Assembly (NCBI RefSeq): GCF_000308475.2
Contig: NZ_BAFT02000045.1
Location: 1 to 64,000 of the forward strand
Direction of reading: 5' to 3'
Source of the DNA: Nocardia brasiliensis NBRC 14402
GTDB taxonomy: Bacteria; Actinomycetota; Actinomycetes; Mycobacteriales; Mycobacteriaceae
Length of the DNA: 64,000 nucleotides
Part shown: positions 18,758-27,454 of the stretch, piece after piece
Numbering within the stretch: position 1 is the first letter of the stretch
Layout of the letters: every line of letters begins with the position of its first letter
Program-made: the position numbers and the translations under genes
The notes under the pieces: model-generated
The model's input: only the letters and a program-made list of their open reading frames with translations
The model's database searches: none
Told to the model about the DNA's origin: nothing

Positions 18758-19749
18758 CAGGGGCGCATCGGCACGGGGTGAACCTCCGGCCGGAGCCCTT
18801 CGGGGAGCGCCGCGGGGGTAAGGGTGACGGGTGGCGGCGGCATTCGCCGGGCCCGCTCGACGGCGCGTTGCCAGCGCAGCGCTGCCGCAGTGCCGTCGAG
18901 GTCCTGCCACGTCCAGCGGACCATCAGCAGTCCGGTCTCGCGGATCGCGTCCTCGCGAAGCTTCTCCTCGAACAGTGCGTCGGCCGGCTCTTGGCCCGGT
19001 TTCAGCAGCCTGCCGTATTTGACCCTGCCGTCGAATTCGCCCACGATCCCGACGGCCGCGTCGTAGAAATCGACACGGCCCAAGAATTTGCCTGTCGCGG
19101 TGAACAATTGGCCCTGTTGAGCCGGAATCGATAACCCGTTTCGGTGAAACATCACCCGGCTGCGCGATTCGCCGACACTCTCGCTGTGCCCGTCGAGCAA
19201 GCCGATTGTTCTGTGCGCCTGCGTTATCCCGTGGCGTCGAGCGGCGAGTGCCAGCTCCGTTGCCAATTCGGTGGGCGTGATGCCTAACGTGCGCATGGCT
19301 GCGTCACCGACGACTACCGCTTGCTCGCACGGCAAGGTGCGAGCCAGATCGACCACGGTTCGTGCCGGGGTAGTGACCCAATACCCGTCGATCTCGACGA
19401 CACCATCCGATATCGGGGCGCAGTGCACCTTCATCGCGTGCCGAACTCGCCCGCCGTTACACCGATCCCTGGTGACGTGCACCAGGTCCAATGGCGTTGC
19501 CCACAGCGGCAATCCGTACAGCACCGCCGCGGACTGGTGGCTGACGATCGCATCGTGGGCCAGCGCCGGCAGGGTCGAATCGATCAGCAGCCTGTGTCGA
19601 TCGATCGAGTCGAGGCCGTCGAACTCCGCGGCCTCGACATAGCAGCCGCGACGCAGTCGATGCCACCGGCTACCGCGATAGCGCCGACGGATGTCGTGAT
19701 CGGTGTAGCCGTCTACGAGTGCGTTTTGCCGCCGTTGAATCTCGCCCAT
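18757..19749 (-). CDS. AbiEi/DUF559-like protein with a PD-(D/E)XK nuclease-type C-terminus
   Basis: 330 residues from ATG 19749. The N-terminal part (residues 5-40, HDIRRRYRGSRWHRLRRGCYV) resembles the winged-helix domain of type IV antitoxin AbiEi, followed by the SHQSAAVLYGLPL and TTPARTVVDLAR segments common to that group. The C-terminal part resembles Vsr/DUF559 nucleases: E194, D227 in GRVDF, E238-F-D-G, K244. No partner toxin (AbiEii nucleotidyltransferase) is adjacent. Many orphan copies occur in actinobacteria; their role is unknown. Unusually, a copy of the same palindromic repeat sits at each end of the gene. Confidence 0.8.
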   Translation of the reverse strand: MGEIQRRQNALVDGYTDHDIRRRYRGSRWHRLRRGCYVEAAEFDGLDSIDRHRLLIDSTLPALAHDAIVSHQSAAVLYGLPLWATPLDLVHVTRDRCNGGRVRHAMKVHCAPISDGVVEIDGYWVTTPARTVVDLARTLPCEQAVVVGDAAMRTLGITPTELATELALAARRHGITQAHRTIGLLDGHSESVGESRSRVMFHRNGLSIPAQQGQLFTATGKFLGRVDFYDAAVGIVGEFDGRVKYGRLLKPGQEPADALFEEKLREDAIRETGLLMVRWTWQDLDGTAAALRWQRAVERARRMPPPPVTLTPAALPEGLRPEVHPVPMRP

Positions 19750-19842
19750 GACGACATGCTCGTCCGATCGGCCCCCGCCGACCACCGGCCAGGAAGCAAT
19801 TGTGGATAACTCGGGGGTGTTGAGGAAGGTGCTGACCTAGAA

Positions 19843-19912
19843 CGCACCCCTTCTGCGTTCCCGCACCCGCTATGCCAGGCCACAGCGGGTGCGGGACGAC
19901 GGAAGGGGTGCG
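19843..19912. repeat. Palindromic intergenic repeat, copy B
   Basis: 70-bp hairpin with the same CCAGGC loop and CCCGCACCCGCT(A/G)TG arms as copy A, with several arm mismatches (left arm TGCGTT against CGTCGT). Lies between the AbiEi-like gene start and the SDR gene stop. Confidence 0.85.
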
Positions 19913-19932
19913 GGGAGTCGGAACTGGTGCGA

Positions 19933-20742
19933 CTATGTCGCGCGCAAGGTGGCTTGGAAGCGGCGCATGCCGTCGAGCCAGCGGTCGTAGTCGGCGCCCT
20001 TGTAGCGGTACATCTTCAGGACCTCGGGGTGGGGCAGGATCAGGAAGTGTTCGGCGTCGAGGGCGGCCAGCACGACCTCGGCCACCTCGTCCGGGGAGAG
20101 GACGGGGCCCGCGGTGGTCACCGCTTTCACGGCGAGTTCGGCATCGGCGGTGGATTCCCCGGGGACCAGGCCGGTGTGCAGGAGCTGGGTGTCGACACCC
20201 ATCGGGCATAGGCAGCTGACTCGAATTCCCTTGTCGCCGTAAGTGACCGACAGCCATTCGGCGAAGCCGACGGCCGCGTGTTTGGAGACCGCGTAAGGGG
20301 CGGAACCGAGTTGGGTCAGCAGGCCCGCCGCCGACGCGGTGGACACGAAGTAGCCACCACCACGCGCGGACCATTCCGGAACCAGCAGGCGAGCGGCCCG
20401 CACGTGTGCGAGCACATTGACCTCGAGCGCGGCGGCCCACTGCGCGTCGGTGCTGTCCAGCCCGCCGCCACCGCCGATGCCCGCATTCGCGAAATACAGG
20501 TCCACCGGGCCGAATTCGGTCGCGGCGCGTTCGATCAAGCCGCGAATCACCTGCTCGTCGGCGACGTCGCCGCCCATCGCGACCGCGCCCGCGCCGAGCG
20601 ATTCGGCAACGCGGGTCACGCTCTCGGCATCGAGGTCGGCGAGCACCACCCGAGTCCCGGCGGCGACGAGCGTCTTCGCCAGCGCCGCCCCGATCCCCGC
20701 GCCCGCCCCCGTGACGATGGCAACCTTGCCTGAAATCTCCAT
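19933..20742 (-). CDS. Short-chain dehydrogenase/reductase
   Basis: 269 residues of the classical SDR type: TGAGAGIG (cofactor loop), LADLD (the acidic residue after strand 2 suggests NAD rather than NADP), FANAGIG, Ser in STASAAG, and the catalytic YAVSK. The C-terminal extension (FLILPHPEVLKMYRYKGADYDRWL) matches a subgroup common in mycolic-acid bacteria. Cytoplasmic; substrate unknown. Same strand as the Lrp regulator upstream (43-bp gap), possibly cotranscribed. Confidence 0.92.
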   Translation of the reverse strand: MEISGKVAIVTGAGAGIGAALAKTLVAAGTRVVLADLDAESVTRVAESLGAGAVAMGGDVADEQVIRGLIERAATEFGPVDLYFANAGIGGGGGLDSTDAQWAAALEVNVLAHVRAARLLVPEWSARGGGYFVSTASAAGLLTQLGSAPYAVSKHAAVGFAEWLSVTYGDKGIRVSCLCPMGVDTQLLHTGLVPGESTADAELAVKAVTTAGPVLSPDEVAEVVLAALDAEHFLILPHPEVLKMYRYKGADYDRWLDGMRRFQATLRAT

Positions 20743-20785
20743 CTCCGCACCTTAATCAACCGCGCTGCCAGTGGCGCGCCCCCGC

Positions 20786-21277
20786 TCAGTTCGCGCCGGC
20801 CAGCCGGTCCAGCAGCGGGGCGGTGCGCGGGCCGACCAGTTCCCGCATGACCAGCGCCATGTTGGTGCGCTCCACGCCGGGAATCTTCAATATCTGTCCG
20901 GCGATCCGGTACAGATCGTCGGCGTCCTTCGCGACGACCCGTACGGTCAGGTCGGTGAGCCCGGTCATGCCGCACACCTCGGTGACCTCCGGCACCTCGG
21001 CGAGTTCGGTTACCACGGAATCCAATTGGTGCTGATCCACGACCACCGCGACGAACGCGGACAGCGGATAGCCGAGCGCGCGAGGTTGTACCCGGCGCTC
21101 GAAACTGCCGAGCACTCCACCCGCCTCCCAGCGCGACAGTCGCGCCTGCACGGTATTGCGGGACAGCCCCAGCCGGGCCGCCAGTTCCACACCCGTCGCT
21201 CTCGGATTGGCGACCAGCTCCAGTAACAACCTGGCGTCGGTCGCGTCCAAGGTCACGTCGGCCGTTTCTCTGGTCAT
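20786..21277 (-). CDS. Lrp/AsnC-family transcriptional regulator
   Basis: 163 residues from ATG 21277. Winged HTH (DATDARLLLELVANPRATG, LGLSRNTVQARLSRWE) followed by a RAM ligand-binding domain (ALGYPLSAFVAVVVDQ, VCGMTGLTDLTVRVVAKD). Such proteins sense amino acids or related metabolites. It lies directly upstream of the SDR gene. An 8-bp-arm inverted repeat at 21366-21389 is upstream. Confidence 0.92.
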   Translation of the reverse strand: MTRETADVTLDATDARLLLELVANPRATGVELAARLGLSRNTVQARLSRWEAGGVLGSFERRVQPRALGYPLSAFVAVVVDQHQLDSVVTELAEVPEVTEVCGMTGLTDLTVRVVAKDADDLYRIAGQILKIPGVERTNMALVMRELVGPRTAPLLDRLAGAN

Positions 21278-21787
21278 GCATCGCAGTATGGCACCACTGG
21301 CACTCCCCAGTGGCCGCTGACCCGGTATTTGTCCAGGCCAGAGGCCCTTTGTACACCTCCACGTAGTCACCGGATCGACCGCCGGTGACCGCTGCCTGCT
21401 GCGGTGGCCTGCTCGACTCGCCAGGCCGTGGGGCGTTTGCACCATTGTCCGGCCGATCGGTGATACGGCAACACGGTGATAACGACGGCCGCGGTCAAGC
21501 CGCTGAGGCCGGGCGACAGTCGCGCGAACGCGGCGGCACCGTCGGACGCGAGGATGGCGATATCGCCGGGCGACACCCGGATTCATCGTTGCGGGATTGG
21601 TCACTCATTGTGAAAGCTTGCACGTCGGGGCTTGCTCGCTGCCAAAGCCCTCTTTTCAGTGAACTTTCCCACAGAAAGTTCGAGATCTGCGTCTGTTTCA
21701 GCGAAGAATACGAATGGATTCGGCGCAGCGGTTAGCATCATCGACGCTGCACGAATTCGCAGCAGTGCGCAATGGGGAGGACAAAGA
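21278..21787. other. 510-bp interval without a convincing gene
   Basis: Short open frames here lack ribosome sites and family character. The interval contains the inverted repeat GTCACCGG-N8-CCGGTGAC (21366-21389), a candidate operator for the leftward Lrp gene. The leftward frame around 21450-21576 encodes a hydrophobic stretch (LSPGLSGLTAAVVITVLPY) that could be a fossil of a membrane gene, but that is speculative. Confidence 0.5.
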
Positions 21788-22255
21788 ATGAGCAAGACAT
21801 CGGGTCGCGGCATCCTTCACCGGGCAGGCGGAGTCATTGCACTACTCGTCGGGGTGGCGTTCTTCGCGCCCGCTACCACGGCAGCACCACTCCAGACCGC
21901 TGAACAGGGAGAATTGGCGGCGCCGATATTGTCGGCAACGCTGACTCCAGATCGAGGTGATGGCTGGGGTCACACAATAGATGTGACGGTCTCCAACCCG
22001 AACGCCGAGTTCTCGGGTGTCAATTGTTGGGCGTATATGGATGACACGTTCCCGGTCGCCGGAGAACGCAACCCGCTCATCATTTACAAAGACGGCCGAG
22101 ATCGCGTTTTCCCGGGGCAGACAAAGCAGGCCGGCCTTGCTCGTGTACGCGCCGGGGAGCGAGTTATAACGGCAAGTTGCCATGCCGGAGAACAACGTCA
22201 GAATACTTATCCGGAGGCGAAGGCGACCCCTATCAAGCTGATCGTAGGCGGCTAG
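21788..22255 (+). CDS. Secreted protein of unknown function
   Basis: 155 residues from ATG 21788 behind GGGGAGGAC. Signal peptide residues 1-33 (ILHRAGGVIALLVGVAFFA, cleavage near TTAAP). The mature domain looks like an all-beta single domain with two Cys (NCWAYMDD, SCHAGEQ) that may pair. I see no enzymatic motif. Less GC-rich than its neighbours. Its stop TAG lies in a CTAG that also forms the stop of the convergent broken membrane gene. Confidence 0.72.
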   Translation: MSKTSGRGILHRAGGVIALLVGVAFFAPATTAAPLQTAEQGELAAPILSATLTPDRGDGWGHTIDVTVSNPNAEFSGVNCWAYMDDTFPVAGERNPLIIYKDGRDRVFPGQTKQAGLARVRAGERVITASCHAGEQRQNTYPEAKATPIKLIVGG

Positions 22256-22835
22256 TCTTCTGAGTTCTCGATCGCCGGATGCGGTCGAGGTTTGCGGGCA
22301 GCGAGCCATCGTCCGACGGGCACGCCGGAGAAATACAACAGCCCGACAGCGCTGACCTCGACCGCGACCAAGGTGTACAGCACGATGACGAATACGCTGA
22401 GATCCGGCAGATCGCTGCTGCCGGACGGACTGTCAGCCGCGTCGGCCACCAAGGTCATCGAGATGGCGCTCAGCACAGCGGTGGGTACCACGGCGATCAT
22501 CGCCGTCACCACTGTCGACTACCGCCATCGCGGCGGCACCGGCCAAGACGGCCTGCAGCATGCTCGTCTGCAATCCGCCGGAGAGACCCATCCAGCCGAT
22601 TTTGCCGAGACCCTGTGCGCCATAGGAATCTACGTCGGCAATGGCGACTTTCACCACGAAAGTGGCGAGAGCGGCCGATACGCCGACGAGGAGCGCCGCG
22701 ACCGGGTGCCTCCCAGAAGAGGGCCGCGTAGAAATAGGCCCACGACACAACAAACGCGGTCACTGCGGCGAGCTGCGCCATGTAGGCGATCCCGAACACA
22801 CGATTGCGCGTGGCTGCACGCGCAGAAGCGGCCAT
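22252..22835 (-). pseudogene. Four-segment membrane protein gene with two frameshifts
   Basis: From ATG 22835 one coherent polytopic protein is spread over three leftward frames. Frame one gives the first hydrophobic segment (AYMAQLAAVTAFVVSWAYFY) to about 22710. Frame two continues with HPVAALLVGVSAALATFVVK to about 22514. Frame three finishes with VVTAMIAVVPTAVLSAISM and VFVIVLYTLVAVEVSAVGLL to the stop at 22252. Each junction needs the same shift (one extra nucleotide or two missing), near 22706-22712 and 22511-22516. Intact, it would be ~194 residues with about five hydrophobic stretches. Either a decaying gene or two sequencing errors. Family not recognised. Confidence 0.65.
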
Positions 22836-23407
22836 GCGGTCGAGCTAGCAGCGCCGATTCGGTCAGTTGTGTTGAATCCGTGGAGATTTCGTGCAGCTTT
22901 CCGCTGGTGGACTGTTAGGATCGACCGGTGACAGGTTGCAGGGCAACGACCGTGGTTTCGCGACGCGGATGGAACCGTCCCGATGGGGGTCGTAGTTGCC
23001 GCAACAACCCGCAATAGACGAATTCCTCCGTCCCGGACGAGGGTTTTCGATGCTGGTCGCGGTCGGGCAGTCAGCTTCTTGCTCGCCTGGCATGAACTCG
23101 GCTCGCTGGGATAGTGGCTGGACGGGGTGCCGCGAGGCCGACACGCCCATAAATCTCGGTCCCTCCGACCATGGACTACCGCCACGTCATGTGAGTCCGA
23201 TTCGTCCCATATTTCGAGCGCGCATCCGACCGCGGGACCATCTTCGCTGATCGCAGGCCGTCGCTGGGCATTCGACGCAGCATGACAGCAACGTACTGGT
23301 CGGAATTGAGCATTCTGCGCATTCGCGTGTCGTTCACTTGCGCACATCGCATTCTCGTGGATGCTGTGAGGTAGAGCACATGCGCACCCGTGAGGAGGCG
23401 GACCCCG
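22836..23407. other. 570-bp interval upstream of the dehydrogenase operon, no convincing gene
   Basis: No frame combines a ribosome site, family motifs and normal codon use. It must contain the promoter of the rightward E1-E2 operon and of the leftward broken membrane gene. GC content is visibly lower than in the flanking operon. Confidence 0.5.
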
Positions 23408-24520
23408 ATGCCAGAGAAGATCGAATATCCGGTCCAATTGGTCCAGCCCGACGGACACCGCGTCCTAGCTCGCGAGTACGCCGCACTGGTCGCCGACATA
23501 GGCCCCGATCAACTACGGGACCTATACGAGGACATGGTCGTCACCCGGCGCATCGACACCGAGGCGACCGCCCTGCAACGTCAGGGACAACTGGGCCTGT
23601 GGGCGCCGCTGCTGGGACAGGAAGCCACCCAGGTCGGTTCGGCCCGCGCACTGCACCCCGACGACTACGTGTTCTGCAGCTACCGCGAGGCGGCCGTCGC
23701 CTACTGCCGCGGCGTGCATCCCACCGAGATCACCCGAATGTGGCGCGGTGTCGCGCATTCGTGCTGGGATCCGAACGCGGTCAACATGACCAATCCGAAC
23801 ATCATCGTCGGCTCGCAAGGACTGCACGCGACGGGTTACGCGTACGCCGCGCATCTGGAAGGCGCGGAGATCGCGACGATCACCTACTTCGGTGACGGCG
23901 CGAGCAGCCAGGGCGATATCGCCGAGGCACTGGGTTTCGCGGCGAGCTGGAGCGCACCGGTAGTGTTCCTCTGCCAGAACAACCATTGGGCGATCAGCGA
24001 ACCGGTCCGGGTGCAGAGCCAGACCCCGATCGTGCGCCGCGCCTACGGTTACGGCATCCCCGGCGTGCAGGTCGACGGCAACGACGTGCTCGCGGTGCTG
24101 GCGGTGACGCGGCAGGCGATCGCGCGGGCCCGCAGCGGCGGCGGTCCGTCGTTCATCGAGGCGCTCACCTATCGGATGGGCCCGCACACCACCGCCGACG
24201 ACCCCACCCGTTACCGTTCGGCCGCCGAAACGGAAGAGTGGGCGCGCCGCGATCCGATCGATCGGCTGCGCCGGCTGCTCGAACGGGAGTCGTTGTTCGA
24301 CAACGAGTTCCAGCGCCGCGTCGCCGAGCACGCCGACGAGGTGGCCCGGCAGGTGCGCACCTCGACCATCGATATGCCCGATCCGGCGCCGATCGACCTG
24401 TTCGATCACGTCTATGCCTCCCCGCATGCGCTCATCACCGAAGAGCGACGGGAATACGCGGAGTATCTGGCTGGCGATCCCAGCGATGCGCCCGCGCGAC
24501 CGGAAGGAGTCCCTTCATGA
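23408..24520 (+). CDS. 2-oxoacid dehydrogenase E1 component, alpha subunit
   Basis: 370 residues. The thiamine-diphosphate motif is GDGASSQGDIAEAL ... CQNNHW; the phosphorylation-loop-like region YRMGPHTTADDPTRYR is typical of pyruvate/branched-chain E1alpha. With the beta subunit it decarboxylates a 2-oxoacid and transfers the acyl group to the E2 lipoyl arm. First gene of an E1alpha-E1beta-E2 operon; the stop overlaps the next start (ATGA). ATG 23408 follows GAGGAGG by 9 nt. The arrangement fits a branched-chain (bkd) complex or an acetyl-forming pdh; the sequence alone does not decide. Confidence 0.92.
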   Translation: MPEKIEYPVQLVQPDGHRVLAREYAALVADIGPDQLRDLYEDMVVTRRIDTEATALQRQGQLGLWAPLLGQEATQVGSARALHPDDYVFCSYREAAVAYCRGVHPTEITRMWRGVAHSCWDPNAVNMTNPNIIVGSQGLHATGYAYAAHLEGAEIATITYFGDGASSQGDIAEALGFAASWSAPVVFLCQNNHWAISEPVRVQSQTPIVRRAYGYGIPGVQVDGNDVLAVLAVTRQAIARARSGGGPSFIEALTYRMGPHTTADDPTRYRSAAETEEWARRDPIDRLRRLLERESLFDNEFQRRVAEHADEVARQVRTSTIDMPDPAPIDLFDHVYASPHALITEERREYAEYLAGDPSDAPARPEGVPS

Positions 24521-25500
24521 TCACCACTTTCGCCGGCGCATTGAACACCGGATTGCGGCGCGCGCTGGAGGACGACCCCAAAGTACTGCTCATGGGCGAG
24601 GACATCGGGCGGCTGGGCGGGGTGTTCCGGGTGACCGACGCATTGCAGAAGGACTTCGGCAACAATCGGGTCGTCGACACTCCGCTGGCCGAATCCGGCA
24701 TCGTGGGAACGGCTTTCGGCATGGCGCTGCGCGGCTTCCGGCCGGTGTGCGAGATCCAGTTCGACGGCTTCGTCTATCCCGCCTTCGATCAGATCGTCTC
24801 GCATGTAGCGAAGATCCACTACCGGACGCAGGGAAAGGTGATCGCGCCCATCACGATTCGCATTCCGTTCGGTGGCGGGATCGGTTCGGTGGAGCACCAT
24901 TCGGAATCGCCGGAGGCCTACTTCGCGCACACCGCCGGGTTGCGCGTGATGACGCCGAGCAACCCCGCCGACGCGTATCTGATGATCCGCCAGGCGATCG
25001 CGCTGGACGACCCGGTGATCTTCTTCGAGCCGAAGCGGCGCTACTGGGACAAGGCCGAGGTCGATTTCCTCGCGCTGGACCGCGACGGGGAGCTACCGCT
25101 GGACCGCGCCAGGGTCTGCACCGTGGGCGGCGACGCCACCGTCGTCGCGTACGGCGGCACCGTGGCCACCGCGTTGACGGCCGCGAAAATAGCTGCGGAA
25201 GAAGGGCATTCGCTCGAAGTGATCGATCTGCGCAGCCTCTCGCCGATCGACTTCGACACCATCGAGGAATCGGTGGCCAAGACCGGCAGACTGGTCATCA
25301 CGCACGAGGCCCCGGTGTTCGCGGGTCTCGGCGCCGAGATCGCGGCGCGGATCACCGAGCGGTGCTTCTATCACCTGGAGGCGCCGGTGCTGCGCGTCGG
25401 CGGATTCGATATCCCCTATCCCCCCGCTAAGCTCGAGAAGTTCCATCTCCCCGATCCCGACCGCATTCTCGCCGCGGTCGATCGAACGCTCGCCGCCTGA
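24517..25500 (+). CDS. 2-oxoacid dehydrogenase E1 component, beta subunit
   Basis: 327 residues of the transketolase-like beta chain: LLMGEDIGRLGGVFRVT, DTPLAESGIVGTAFGMA, the FEPKRRYW loop and the C-terminal domain with GGTVATAL and DLRSLSPID. It forms the heterotetramer with the alpha subunit. The FEPKRRYW sequence resembles branched-chain E1beta (FEPKxLYR). Translationally coupled to the alpha gene, 30 bp before the E2 start. Confidence 0.93.
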   Translation: MITTFAGALNTGLRRALEDDPKVLLMGEDIGRLGGVFRVTDALQKDFGNNRVVDTPLAESGIVGTAFGMALRGFRPVCEIQFDGFVYPAFDQIVSHVAKIHYRTQGKVIAPITIRIPFGGGIGSVEHHSESPEAYFAHTAGLRVMTPSNPADAYLMIRQAIALDDPVIFFEPKRRYWDKAEVDFLALDRDGELPLDRARVCTVGGDATVVAYGGTVATALTAAKIAAEEGHSLEVIDLRSLSPIDFDTIEESVAKTGRLVITHEAPVFAGLGAEIAARITERCFYHLEAPVLRVGGFDIPYPPAKLEKFHLPDPDRILAAVDRTLAA

Positions 25501-25530
25501 CGCCGGTACGCCGCAGTGAGAGGTGCCCAC

Positions 25531-26940
25531 GTGGAAGATCGCGCCGACGAACCCGGTTCGGGGAACGTCCTGGAATTCCGCCTCCCTGATCTAGGGGAAG
25601 GTCTCGCCGACGCCGAACTGGTCTCCTGGTCGGTCGGCGTCGGCGACGACGTGGCGCTCAACCAGACGATCGCCGAGGTGGAGACGGCGAAGGCGGTGGT
25701 GGCGCTGCCTTCGCCGTTCGCCGGGCGAGTGGTCGAGCTGCTCGCGGAACCGGGCGAGACCGTGTTGGTCGGGGCGCCGCTGATCCGAATACAGAGCGAT
25801 CAGCAACCGGCGCAGGACAGCGCGGCTGGTGAGACGAACAACGGACGGACCGCGGTGCTCGTCGGCTACGGCCCGGAGGGGGAAACCGTATCCCGGCGGC
25901 GCAGGCCTGCCGCCACGGCGGACCCCACTCCGCCGCAGGGCGGTGACACGCCCGATTCGATCCCTGAACAGCCTGCGGCACAGCTGGTTTCGTCGATCGA
26001 CACGGATCAGTCCGGCAGCAGCCGGTCCGCCGGTCGAGCCGCCGCGACACCCGCGGCGCGCAGGCTGGCCCGCGAGATCGGCATCGATCTGTGGTTCGTC
26101 GCGGGTTCCGGGCCCGGCGGCGCGGTCACCGTGGACGACGTGCGCGGCGCGGTCCCGGTCTCGCAACCGCGCCCGGTGACACCCCGGCCGGAGCCCGCCG
26201 CGGTCACCGACCCGCACGCGGGGGTGAGCCGCCCGCCGGCCCGGGAAGAGCGGGTGCCGATCACCGGCGTGCGCAAGCGCACCGCCGCGGCCATGCTGGC
26301 CAGTGCCCGCACCATTCCCCAGGCCAGTACCTTCGTCACCCTGGATTGCACCGCGTCGGTGGAACTGCTCGACCACCTGCGCAGCACGAAACCCTTTGCC
26401 GGACTTACCCTGACCCCGCTCGCGCTGGTGGCGAAGTCCGCGCTCGCCGCGCTCACCGAATTCCCCGGGATCAATACTTTCTGGGACGAAGCGAATCAGG
26501 AAATCGTCACCAAGCACTACGTGAATCTCGGGATCGCGGTGGCGACCGATCGCGGCCTGCTGGTACCGAACATCAAAGAAGCGCAGTCACTGAGCCTGCG
26601 CGACCTGACCCGCGAGATCGGCTGGCTGGCCGAGACCGCCCGATCCGGCGGCGCGAGCCCCACCGACCTGCGCGGCGGCACCTTCACCATCACCAACGTC
26701 GGCGTCTTCGGCGTCGACACCGGCGTACCGCTGGTGAATCCCGGGGAGGCAGCGATCCTGTGCCTGGGATCGATCCGCAAGCGCCCCTGGGTATTCCGCG
26801 ACGAACTCGCGGTCCGCTGGGTCACCACCCTGGGCATCAGTTTCGATCACCGGATGATCGACGGCGAACTAGCCTCCCGCTTCCTGTCGACAACCGCCGC
26901 CCTACTAGAGGATCCGCTGACGCTGCTCAGCCGCATCTGA
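25531..26940 (+). CDS. Dihydrolipoamide acyltransferase (E2)
   Basis: 469 residues from GTG 25531, chosen because GAGAGG lies 8 nt upstream (a GTG at 25516 is in frame). One lipoyl domain with the modified Lys in EVETAKAVV, a Pro/Gln/Thr-rich linker, a peripheral-subunit-binding domain (ATPAARRLAREIGIDL ... GSGPGGAVTVDDV) and the catalytic domain ending in FDHRMIDGE with the active His and Asp. It transfers acyl groups from E1 to CoA. No E3 (lipoamide dehydrogenase) is in the window. A repeat copy directly follows the stop. Confidence 0.93.
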   Translation: MEDRADEPGSGNVLEFRLPDLGEGLADAELVSWSVGVGDDVALNQTIAEVETAKAVVALPSPFAGRVVELLAEPGETVLVGAPLIRIQSDQQPAQDSAAGETNNGRTAVLVGYGPEGETVSRRRRPAATADPTPPQGGDTPDSIPEQPAAQLVSSIDTDQSGSSRSAGRAAATPAARRLAREIGIDLWFVAGSGPGGAVTVDDVRGAVPVSQPRPVTPRPEPAAVTDPHAGVSRPPAREERVPITGVRKRTAAAMLASARTIPQASTFVTLDCTASVELLDHLRSTKPFAGLTLTPLALVAKSALAALTEFPGINTFWDEANQEIVTKHYVNLGIAVATDRGLLVPNIKEAQSLSLRDLTREIGWLAETARSGGASPTDLRGGTFTITNVGVFGVDTGVPLVNPGEAAILCLGSIRKRPWVFRDELAVRWVTTLGISFDHRMIDGELASRFLSTTAALLEDPLTLLSRI

Positions 26941-26951
26941 CCCCTCTCCAG

Positions 26952-27031
26952 CTTCCCGCACCCTTTTCGCCTTCCCGCACCCGCTGTGGCGTGGCATAGC
27001 GAGTGCGGGAAGACAGAAGGGGTGCGGGAAG
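26952..27031. repeat. Palindromic intergenic repeat, copy C
   Basis: 80-bp hairpin with the same nested CCCGCACC arms; the loop is GCGTGG instead of CCAGGC, with compensating and non-compensating changes in the inner stem (GCTGTG against CATAGC). It separates the convergent E2 and thioesterase genes and runs into the thioesterase stop codon, just as copy A runs into its neighbour's stop. May act as a bidirectional terminator. Confidence 0.85.
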
Positions 27032-27454
27032 TCAGGTGGTCAGTTGCGCTGCGGCGGTGCGGATCACGGCGGGGATCTCGACGGGTTTGCGGGTTTCGGC
27101 GTCCACGTAGACGTGCACGAAGGTGCCGGTGGCGGCCAGCTCGAGGTCGTCGTCGGCCTTGCGGAAGATGGCGAGATCGTAGGTGATGCTGGACCGGCCC
27201 AGCCGGGAGATGCGCAGGCCGACCTGGAGCCGGTCGGGGAAGCTGAGCGAGCCGACGTACTGGCAGGAGGTCTGCGCGACGACGCCGAGCGCGGGCAGCT
27301 CACGGATGTCGGTGCCGGTGGCGTGCATCAACCACGCGTTCACCGCGGTATCGAAGTACGAGTAGTAGGTCACGTTGTTCACGTGCCCGTAGTGGTCGTT
27401 GTCCGCCCACCGGGTCGGCATCGGCCAGAGCACCGGATACTGCTGCTGCGTCAC
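27032..27454 (-). CDS. Acyl-CoA thioesterase, hotdog fold
   Basis: 140 residues of the 4HBT family: TRWADNDHYGHVNNVTYYSYFDT carries the catalytic Asp and the following helix, and the end of the sheet is present (TGTFVHVYVDAETRKP). Hydrolyses acyl-CoA thioesters; chain length unknown. Its GTG overlaps the AraC-regulator stop (GTGA, 27451-27454), so it is cotranslated with that regulator. Confidence 0.9.
   Translation of the reverse strand: MTQQQYPVLWPMPTRWADNDHYGHVNNVTYYSYFDTAVNAWLMHATGTDIRELPALGVVAQTSCQYVGSLSFPDRLQVGLRISRLGRSSITYDLAIFRKADDDLELAATGTFVHVYVDAETRKPVEIPAVIRTAAAQLTT

Noticed and set aside
21385..21735. 116-residue rightward frame before the secreted protein
   Set aside because: No ribosome site or family character.
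22760..23458. 232-residue leftward frame upstream of the E1alpha gene
   Set aside because: No ribosome site, no motif, overlaps the broken membrane gene and runs into E1alpha; composition unlike a real protein.
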